Origin: an uncultured Labedella sp.
GTDB taxonomy: Bacteria > Actinomycetota > Actinomycetes > Actinomycetales > Microbacteriaceae
Direction: 5' to 3'
Assembly (NCBI GenBank): GCA_934636065.1
Contig: CAKTZW010000147.1
Coordinates: forward strand, 1-5,768
DNA: 5,768 nucleotides
The stretch's first letter is position 1; each line of letters starts with the position of its first letter. The notes under the pieces were generated by a model. The model did no database searches and was not told where the DNA came from. It worked only from the letters and a program-made list of their open reading frames with translations. Shown piece after piece: positions 1 to 4,144 of the stretch. The position numbers were made by a program, and so were the translations under genes.

Positions 1-2
1 CG

Positions 3-35
3 ATCGAGCAGCGCGCGGTCATCGAGCGGGGCTGA
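3..35 (+). CDS. C-terminal end of an unidentified forward gene (partial)
   Basis: The frame beginning at base 3 reads IEQRAVIERG and stops at TGA 33-35. All ten sense codons end in G or C, as in the other genes here, and a low-complexity non-coding tract begins right after the stop. This fits the tail of a forward gene that converges on the kinase gene. Ten residues are too few to name a product, and a chance open frame cannot be excluded in DNA this GC-rich. Confidence 0.4.
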   Translation: MEQRAVIERG

Positions 36-36
36 C

Positions 37-62
37 CCCGGTCCCCCTTCCCGGTCCCCCTT
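37..62. repeat. Perfect 13-bp tandem repeat (2 copies) in a C-rich tract
   Basis: CCCGGTCCCCCTT occurs at 37-49 and again, without change, at 50-62. It opens a C/T tract that runs to about base 99, with further C-runs at 64-68, 73-76, 78-80, 82-84, 87-90 and 96-99. The minus strand therefore carries many closely spaced G-runs and could fold as a G-quadruplex. The tract lies directly after the presumed stop codon at 33-35 and downstream of the convergent kinase gene, so a role in ending transcription is possible but not shown. Confidence 0.7.
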
Positions 63-97
63 TCCCCCTTTTCCCCGCCCGCCCTTCCCCGTTGTCC

Positions 98-116
98 CCG
101 GCAATTGCGTACGCAA
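98..116. repeat. Palindromic site 1: CCGGCA-A-TTGCGTACGCAA
   Basis: The perfect 12-bp palindrome TTGCGTACGCAA lies at 105-116, preceded by CCGGCAA. The same 19-bp string, with one change, recurs exactly 50 bp further on (148-166). The symmetry and size suit a dimeric repressor site. The outer TTG/CAA half-sites resemble those reported for AraR-type GntR/LacI chimeras, the class of regulator encoded nearby, but the central six bases differ. The site lies between convergent genes, an unusual place for an operator. Confidence 0.5.
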
Positions 117-147
117 CACGCTTCCGCGCGTGTAAAAACACCCGCAT

Positions 148-173
148 CCGGCAGTTGCGTACGCAAGCGCCGG
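148..173. repeat. Palindromic site 2, extended 26-bp inverted repeat
   Basis: The second TTGCGTACGCAA (155-166) is flanked by CCGGC (148-152) and GCCGG (169-173). This makes a 26-bp inverted repeat broken only by two mismatched positions on each side. In minus-strand RNA it could form a hairpin with a GTAC loop, followed nine bases later by five consecutive U (138-134). It may therefore serve as the terminator of the regulator-kinase operon, which ends at 207, as well as or instead of being a protein-binding site. Confidence 0.5.
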
Positions 174-206
174 GTGGGGGGAGGGGGGAGGCGAGTGGCC
201 GTGCGC

Positions 207-1112
207 TCAGGGCTCCGACACCGGGTCGGAGAGGATGCGGGTCAGGGTGCTGCGGCCGAGTGCGCTCATGACCGGGTTCGATTCCCGGTAGTACCAGACG
301 AGCCCCATCGCCTGCTGGAACGCCCAGGCCGCACCCCGCCGCCACTCGAGCTCGTCGCACGCCAACCCGCCGCGGATGAGCGCGCGACGATCGGAGTCGA
401 AGAGATGCCACGCGGCCACGAGGTCGAGGGAGCGATCCGCGGGACCGAAGCCCCCGCCGTCGAGCACGCCGACCAGCCGGTCCCCGTCGACCAGCAGGTT
501 GCCGGGTATCAGATCGCCGTGCGTCATCACCTTCGATCGGGCATCGGGCAGCTCGCGGAAACGGTTCCAGAGTCGTCGGGCGCGCTCGACCGGGAGCAGT
601 CCGGAGCTGCGGGCGAGGCACGTCTCCATCCACTCGTCGCCGTCCCGGAGATCCCCACCGCGGCCGCCGCCGGAGAAGGTGCGCCCACGCGTCCCGGCTC
701 TCCGGAGCGATCGGATGAGCTCGACGACGTCTCGGGCCAGGGCATCCGAACCGGCGAGGCCGTCCGGTGTCGCGATGGTCCCCGGGAGCCAGGTCTGCAC
801 CGTCCACGGCAGGGGATGGCCGAGCCCGGGCGCGCCCATCGCCACGGGCCGCGGTGTCGGGAAGGGGCAGGCGGCGGCGAGTTCCCGCATCGCATCGGCC
901 TCGCGGACGAGCTCGCCGCGCACGGCCTCCGGCTCGCCGCGACGGAGGGGGAAGCGTGCGGTGAGGCCGGAGCCGATCCGGAAGATCGCGTTCACCGTGC
1001 CGGCCGTCGCGAGGCGTGTGATCGGTTCCGTGCGCCACTCGGGGAACTGCTCCGCGATCAGTCGACGGACGACGCTCTTCTCGATCGGCACCTCGTCGTC
1101 GTGCATCGCCAT
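207..1112 (-). CDS. APH-family phosphotransferase (small-molecule kinase)
   Basis: A 301-residue cytoplasmic protein of the aminoglycoside phosphotransferase/choline kinase fold, which moves the gamma-phosphate of ATP to a hydroxyl of a small molecule. The catalytic loop HGDLIPGNLL lies at 198-207 (catalytic Asp200, metal-binding Asn205). The metal-binding Asp is D218 in VLDGGG, followed by PADRSLDLVAAWHLFD (224-239), a signature typical of this subfamily. The N-lobe strand TARFPLRR (51-58) has no Lys; Arg53 is at or near the place of the usual ATP-contacting Lys. The start at ATG 1112 has GAGG eight bases upstream, overlapping the stop codon of the regulator gene; a second in-frame ATG at 1106 is an alternative. 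The 9-bp gap to the regulator gene suggests co-transcription and translational coupling. The substrate cannot be read from sequence: the family includes antibiotic, sugar and amino-alcohol kinases, so calling it a resistance gene is not justified. Confidence 0.9.
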   Translation of the reverse strand: MAMHDDEVPIEKSVVRRLIAEQFPEWRTEPITRLATAGTVNAIFRIGSGLTARFPLRRGEPEAVRGELVREADAMRELAAACPFPTPRPVAMGAPGLGHPLPWTVQTWLPGTIATPDGLAGSDALARDVVELIRSLRRAGTRGRTFSGGGRGGDLRDGDEWMETCLARSSGLLPVERARRLWNRFRELPDARSKVMTHGDLIPGNLLVDGDRLVGVLDGGGFGPADRSLDLVAAWHLFDSDRRALIRGGLACDELEWRRGAAWAFQQAMGLVWYYRESNPVMSALGRSTLTRILSDPVSEP

Positions 1113-1121
1113 GCGGGCGCC

Positions 1122-2225
1122 TCAGCCGTGCGGCGGTGCCGTCGACGCGCCGAGCACGAGCTCCGTGGGGAGGAGCACCTTCTCGATCGAGCCGGGGGCG
1201 GCGATCTGAGCGCGCACGGCCTCGATGGCGCGCTCGCCGATCGCCGTCTGCTGCTGACGCACGTGCGTGAAGCGGAAGAGTCCCGTGTCGAACGCGGCGT
1301 CGGGGTGGTCGAAGCACACGACGGAGATGTCGCCCGGGATGCTCAGTCCGAGGCGCCGGCACGCCTCCCGGAGGAGCAGCGCGATGTTGTACTCGCCCGC
1401 GAGATATGCCGTCACATGCGGGTGCTCCCGCACGAACGCCACGAGTCGTTCGATGTCCTGCTCGGTGCTCGTGGTGCTTCCGGGGATCGTCGAGTCGAGA
1501 GTGCGCAGTTCCGCGGAGTCGTCGAGGGGGAGGTGGAAGGCGGCGTGGGCGTGCACCCAGCCGTTGCGGCGTTCCTCGCTCGAGGAGACGTGGCTCGCGG
1601 CGCTCAGGAAGCCGACCGTGCGGTGGCCCAGCGTCAGGAGGTGCTCGGTCGCACTCATCGCGCCGGCCAGGTTGTCCGACCGCACGGCTGAGACGGGGAT
1701 GCCGTCGAACACGCGGTCGAGGATCACGAGCGGGAAGCGGCGGGTGACGAGTTCGAGCGCCGCCGGTGGGATGAACTCCGACGAGCTCGGCTGCAGCACG
1801 AGCCCCGAGACGCCCGAGTCGAGGAGGGACCGGATGCTGGCGTCCTCGAGATCGTGGTCGCCCATCGAGCGCATGAGGATGACGGGATCGTCCACGCCCG
1901 CGCCGGCGAGCAGGCCTTCGACGACGCGGCTGCCGAAGGTGTCGTCGAAGTTGGTGACGACGCAGCCGATGAGGGGGCGGGTCGGACGCGCGGGTGCTGC
2001 GGTGGTCTCGCCGCCGGGTGTCGCGCTCGTGACGAAGGTGCCGAGGCGGGGGCGCCGGACGATGAATCCGTCGGTGCGGAGGAGATCGAGCGCGCGCTTG
2101 ACGGTGATGGAGCTGACCGAGTACTCCTCCGAGAGCTCGGCCTCGGAGGGGAGCTTGTCGCCCACGGCGTAGCGCCCATCGACGATGCGCGCCCGCAACG
2201 CGTCGTACACCTGGCGATAGAGCAC
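1122..2225 (-). CDS. GntR/LacI chimeric transcriptional regulator (AraR-like architecture)
   Basis: A 367-residue regulator. Residues 1-68 form a GntR-type winged helix: LPSEAELSEEYSVSSITVKRA spans 25-45 and the wing RRPRLGTFV spans 57-65. After an Ala/Pro/Thr linker, residues 84-360 form a LacI-type periplasmic-binding-protein sensor with LVILDR (166-171), SDNLAGA (183-189), GHRTVGFLS (200-208), SVVCFDHPD (301-309) and a C-terminal LVLGAST (356-362). Such chimeras usually repress sugar-use genes and release DNA on binding a sugar or sugar phosphate. The start is GTG at 2225: an in-frame TGA lies 13 codons upstream with no ATG or GTG between, and the GntR domain begins immediately, as in the family. 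It is the first gene of a likely two-gene unit with the kinase. Cys304 takes the place of the Gly usual in that strand motif, which may matter little. The effector is unknown. Confidence 0.92.
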   Translation of the reverse strand: MLYRQVYDALRARIVDGRYAVGDKLPSEAELSEEYSVSSITVKRALDLLRTDGFIVRRPRLGTFVTSATPGGETTAAPARPTRPLIGCVVTNFDDTFGSRVVEGLLAGAGVDDPVILMRSMGDHDLEDASIRSLLDSGVSGLVLQPSSSEFIPPAALELVTRRFPLVILDRVFDGIPVSAVRSDNLAGAMSATEHLLTLGHRTVGFLSAASHVSSSEERRNGWVHAHAAFHLPLDDSAELRTLDSTIPGSTTSTEQDIERLVAFVREHPHVTAYLAGEYNIALLLREACRRLGLSIPGDISVVCFDHPDAAFDTGLFRFTHVRQQQTAIGERAIEAVRAQIAAPGSIEKVLLPTELVLGASTAPPHG

Positions 2226-2250
2226 CGTGCCGTCCCGTCCGTCTCTTCCC

Positions 2251-2263
2251 GGGGCGTCGCCCC
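2251..2263 (-). promoter_or_regulatory. Small GC hairpin in the regulator gene leader
   Basis: GGGGCGTCGCCCC is an inverted repeat with a three-base loop, extended by one further pair (2250/2264). It lies 26 bases upstream of the regulator's GTG start and just downstream of the AT-rich island, so it would be in the mRNA leader or act as a DNA site near the transcription start. Self-regulation is plausible for a GntR/LacI protein, but nothing here identifies the binder. Confidence 0.35.
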
Positions 2264-2264
2264 G

Positions 2265-2280
2265 TCAATAAATATATTCA
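2265..2280 (-). promoter_or_regulatory. AT-rich imperfect palindrome, likely promoter core of the regulator operon
   Basis: These 16 bases hold only three G/C pairs (2266, 2279 and their partners at the ends) in an otherwise very GC-rich region. Read on the minus strand they contain TATATT (2276-2271), a good -10 hexamer, and the block matches its own reverse complement at 12 of 16 positions, so it could also bind a dimer. With this -10, transcription would start near 2264, giving a leader of about 40 bases. No convincing -35 is seen at the usual spacing. Confidence 0.45.
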
Positions 2281-2288
2281 ATCTACAG

Positions 2289-2339
2289 CCCCAAAGTGCT
2301 ACACCCGCACGAGGGCGCCAGGCAGAGGGGGCGCCCTCG
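2289..2339 (-). repeat. 51-bp hairpin-plus-tail element, copy A
   Basis: Read on the minus strand: arm CGAGGGCGCC, a 10-base loop, arm GGCGCCCTCG, then a tail of GCGGGTGTAGC and a CT/TGGGG stretch. It matches copy B (4023-4073, plus) at 43 of 51 positions without gaps. The stem is 10 perfect pairs (2310-2319 with 2330-2339). The element ends 63 bp before the regulator's start, tail toward that gene. In this orientation it cannot terminate an upstream gene, because padR on its other side is transcribed away from it. Possible identities are a leader or regulatory hairpin or a dispersed intergenic repeat. Confidence 0.75.
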
Positions 2340-2350
2340 GTACGGAGCTA

Positions 2351-2360
2351 GCGCCCTCGG
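2351..2360. repeat. Extra copy of the hairpin arm, GCGCCCTCGG
   Basis: GCGCCCTCGG at 2331-2340 is repeated exactly at 2351-2360. The single complementary arm at 2310-2318 could therefore pair with either copy, giving two mutually exclusive hairpins upstream of the divergent genes. Copy B of the element has no such extra arm. Confidence 0.55.
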
Positions 2361-2408
2361 CACGCACCGGCGGGCCTCGACGGGCGACGCCTCAGGCTCT
2401 GCGCTTCT

Positions 2409-2442
2409 CGTGGTACTGTGCATTCCGTGGTACCGTGCATCC
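2409..2442 (+). promoter_or_regulatory. Tandem 17-bp direct repeats: padR promoter and probable operator
   Basis: CGTGGTACTGTGCATTC (2409-2425) is followed at once by CGTGGTACCGTGCATCC (2426-2442); they differ at two positions. The first copy contains TGG-TACTGT (2411-2419), an extended -10 element, which would start transcription near 2426 and leave a leader of about 27 bases. The second copy then covers the transcription start, a natural place for PadR to block its own promoter. No -35 is evident. The repeat is seen directly; the operator role is inferred from PadR autoregulation in general. Confidence 0.55.
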
Positions 2443-2452
2443 AGGAGGTCAC

Positions 2453-2809
2453 ATGGACACGACTCAGCTCCTCAAAGGGGTGCTCGACGCCGCGGTGCTC
2501 GCGGTGATCGAGAAGGACGACGGCTACGGGTACGACGTCGTGCGCCGACTGCGCACGGCCGGCCTCGACGACGTCGGCGAAGCGTCCGTGTACGGGACCC
2601 TTCGTCGCCTCTACGCCGCGGGCGCGCTCACGACCTACGTGGTCCCCTCCGACGGCGGACCGCACCGCAAGTACTACGGCATCAACCGCGAGGGACGGGA
2701 ACTGCTCGCCGAGCAGCGCGCCGCGTGGGCCGACTTCGCCAGAACCCTCTCGCGCGTGATCGACGGTACGGCCGTCGACGCCATCCCCTCGATCGGAGCA
2801 GGACGATGA
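2453..2809 (+). CDS. PadR-family transcriptional regulator
   Basis: A 118-residue winged-helix protein, the short PadR form with little beyond the DNA-binding domain. Family marks are LLKGVLDAAVLAVI (6-19), DGYGYDVVRRL (23-33), EASVYGTLRRLYAAGAL (43-59) and the wing GGPHRKYYGINREGRELL (68-85). The start is ATG 2453, with a near-perfect AGGAGGT at 2443-2449; a GTG at 2435 in the same frame lies inside the repeat block and has no such site. PadR proteins commonly repress their own gene and a neighbouring membrane protein or transporter. The stop overlaps the next start as ATGA (2806-2809), so the two proteins are translationally coupled. A paired direct repeat at the promoter is the likely self-binding site. 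Confidence 0.93.
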   Translation: MDTTQLLKGVLDAAVLAVIEKDDGYGYDVVRRLRTAGLDDVGEASVYGTLRRLYAAGALTTYVVPSDGGPHRKYYGINREGRELLAEQRAAWADFARTLSRVIDGTAVDAIPSIGAGR

Positions 2810-3963
2810 CAGGACCGACCATGTTCCCCCCGGCCGACGCGACCGAAGCGACCGACACGAGGGACGCGGCGACGCTCGCACAGGAGGTCGCGGTCTTCGC
2901 GGCGGCCGTCCGCGCGCACCTCGACGACCTCCCGCCGGACGACGTCGAGGACCTCGTCGACGGGCTCGAGGCCGACCTCATGGAGCGTGCAGAGGACTCC
3001 GGGGATCCGCTGGGCGACCCGCGCGAATACGCCGATGAACTGCGCTCGGCCGCCGGTCTGCCGCCTCGCGACTCCCGCCCCGCGAGCGGCGAGTGGTTCG
3101 GCGGCTACAAGCGGCTGGCGCGGAACGTCGCCGCGTGGTGGCGGAAGGAGCGGCAGAATCCGACGGTCGCCGCCGTGTTCGACTTCCTCCTCGCACTTCG
3201 CCCCGTCTGGTGGCTTCTGCGGGGCTGGGCCGTGTTCACTCTCCTCGTGATGCTCAACTCGCTCACGCCGCTGCCGACGGATCTCGTCGGCTGGGTGTTC
3301 CTTCTCGCCGCTGTCGTGGCGAGTGTGCAGTGGGGGCGCGGGCGCTGGCTCCCCCGGCGGTGGCTTCGAGGAGTGAAAGTCGCGGTGAGCGTCGTCGCGA
3401 TCCTCGCTCTTCCCTGGCTCATCGGCGCCGCGTCCTCCAAGGCGGCGAACACCGCGGCCTACGTGTACGAGACGCAGGAGATCGCCCCGCAGGAACTCAG
3501 CGCCAACGGGATGCCGGTGACGAACGTCTTCCCCTACGACTGCACCGGTCAGCCCATCTCCGGTGTGCAGCTGTTCGACCAGAATGGCGACCCTCTCGCG
3601 GTGGGTGGGGCGGGCGGCGAGGGGTGGATCACCGGTGCCGATCCGGAGGGCGTGGAGTTCCCGATCGTTCCCAATCCCGCGGCGAACGCCGACTCCGGCT
3701 GGAACGTCTTCCCGCTCTTCCAGGGCGAGTTCTCTCAGGACTACAGCAGGGTCATCCCCTCGACGGTGGAGGAGCCGACGCCGCCGTTCGCCGCGGTGCA
3801 ACCGCTCGCCGACCCCGTCGACACCTGCGCTCCTGCTGACGGCTCCGGTGCGGAATCCACTGACGCGTCCGGCGATCCGTCCGGAGATCCGTCCGATGGT
3901 CCCTCGTCGACGCCGTCACCTGCCCCGTCCGGCGGTTCGGAATCCGCCCCCTCGGCGGACTGA
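2806..3963 (+). CDS. HAAS-domain membrane protein with secreted C-terminal domain
   Basis: A 385-residue protein of unknown function. Residues 22-86 look like a HAAS or permease-prefix domain (LDDLPPDDVEDLVDGLEADL, then DPLGDPREYADELRSAAGLP), often encoded beside PadR. Three hydrophobic helices follow at about 133-151, 158-175 and 190-208. Basic stretches before the first (KRLARN, WWRKER) and between the second and third (RGRWLPRRWLRGVK) place the N-terminus inside and residues 209-385 outside. The outer part contains a YVYETQEIAPQEL segment, two cysteines (246, 341) that could form a disulfide, and a Ser/Pro/Asp/Gly-rich tail (345-385) that is probably disordered and may span cell-wall material. 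Start ATG 2806 gives the ATGA overlap with padR; ATG 2821 is a possible internal alternative. There is no transporter core or enzyme motif, so a sensing or envelope role is only a guess. Confidence 0.85.
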   Translation: MTGPTMFPPADATEATDTRDAATLAQEVAVFAAAVRAHLDDLPPDDVEDLVDGLEADLMERAEDSGDPLGDPREYADELRSAAGLPPRDSRPASGEWFGGYKRLARNVAAWWRKERQNPTVAAVFDFLLALRPVWWLLRGWAVFTLLVMLNSLTPLPTDLVGWVFLLAAVVASVQWGRGRWLPRRWLRGVKVAVSVVAILALPWLIGAASSKAANTAAYVYETQEIAPQELSANGMPVTNVFPYDCTGQPISGVQLFDQNGDPLAVGGAGGEGWITGADPEGVEFPIVPNPAANADSGWNVFPLFQGEFSQDYSRVIPSTVEEPTPPFAAVQPLADPVDTCAPADGSGAESTDASGDPSGDPSDGPSSTPSPAPSGGSESAPSAD

Positions 3964-3990
3964 CGGTCGGGTCACGCTGCCTGATCCGAG

Positions 3991-4014
3991 GAGGCGCCGT
4001 CACCACGGCGCCTC
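3991..4014 (+). terminator. Terminator hairpin after the PadR operon
   Basis: GAGGCGCCGT, a four-base CACC loop and ACGGCGCCTC form a perfect 10-bp stem 27 bases after the stop codon of the membrane-protein gene. There is no U-tract, which is common in high-GC actinobacterial terminators. The stem is symmetrical, but its position fits termination of the forward operon. Confidence 0.7.
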
Positions 4015-4022
4015 TCCGGTGT

Positions 4023-4073
4023 CGAGGGCGCTCGTTCTCCGTGGCGCCCTCGAGCGGGTGTAGCGCTCTGGGG
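4023..4073 (+). repeat. 51-bp hairpin-plus-tail element, copy B
   Basis: Arm CGAGGGCGC (4023-4031), an 11-base segment, arm GGCGCCCTCG (4043-4052), then a tail of GCGGGTGTAGC and CT/TGGGG. An outer T-A pair (4022/4053) and a T-G wobble (4032/4043) lengthen the stem to 11 pairs. Of eight differences from copy A, five lie between the 9-bp arms and one of those keeps pairing by wobble. It ends 71 bp before treY, tail toward treY, just as copy A points toward the regulator gene. A separate terminator already lies upstream, so this need not be one. Confidence 0.75.
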
Positions 4074-4093
4074 GAGGGCTGGGGGCGGAGGGG
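4070..4093 (+). promoter_or_regulatory. Potential G-quadruplex in the treY upstream region
   Basis: Four G-runs (4070-4074, 4076-4078, 4081-4085, 4090-4093) separated by loops of one, two and four bases meet the usual G-quadruplex pattern on the coding strand, about 50 bases before the treY start. If transcribed it could affect treY translation; as DNA it could affect the promoter. Chance is a real alternative in DNA this GC-rich. Confidence 0.4.
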
Positions 4094-4144
4094 CGTGCGC
4101 GCAAGTCCCTGCGGGAGATTCGCGAGCCCGGGCAGGATGGGACC

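Noticed and set aside
117..141. Short inverted repeats CACGC/GCGTG (117-132) and GTGT/ACAC (130-141) between the palindromes
   Set aside because: Arms of four or five bases are expected by chance in this composition; noted only because the A/T run could supply a U-tract for minus-strand termination.
105..1691. 528-codon open frame on the plus strand opposite the kinase and regulator genes
   Set aside because: It is antisense to two genes with clear motifs, its composition has no family resemblance, and it would start inside the first palindrome.
19..2268. 749-codon open frame on the minus strand spanning both the regulator and kinase genes
   Set aside because: It runs through two well-supported genes in another frame, is extremely rich in Arg/Pro/His/Gly and has no recognisable domain; it results from the rarity of stop codons in high-GC DNA.
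2409..2442. Possible CRISPR-like or integron-like repeat
   Set aside because: Only two adjacent copies with no spacer, positioned at a promoter; nothing else of such a system is present.
2435..2452. Earlier GTG start for padR
   Set aside because: It lies within the promoter repeat and lacks a ribosome-binding site, while ATG 2453 has AGGAGGT at proper spacing and begins the family's usual N-terminus.
2296..2805. Upstream extension of the membrane-protein frame across padR
   Set aside because: The translation before 2806 is Arg-rich and overlaps the well-supported padR; the ATGA overlap gives a better start.
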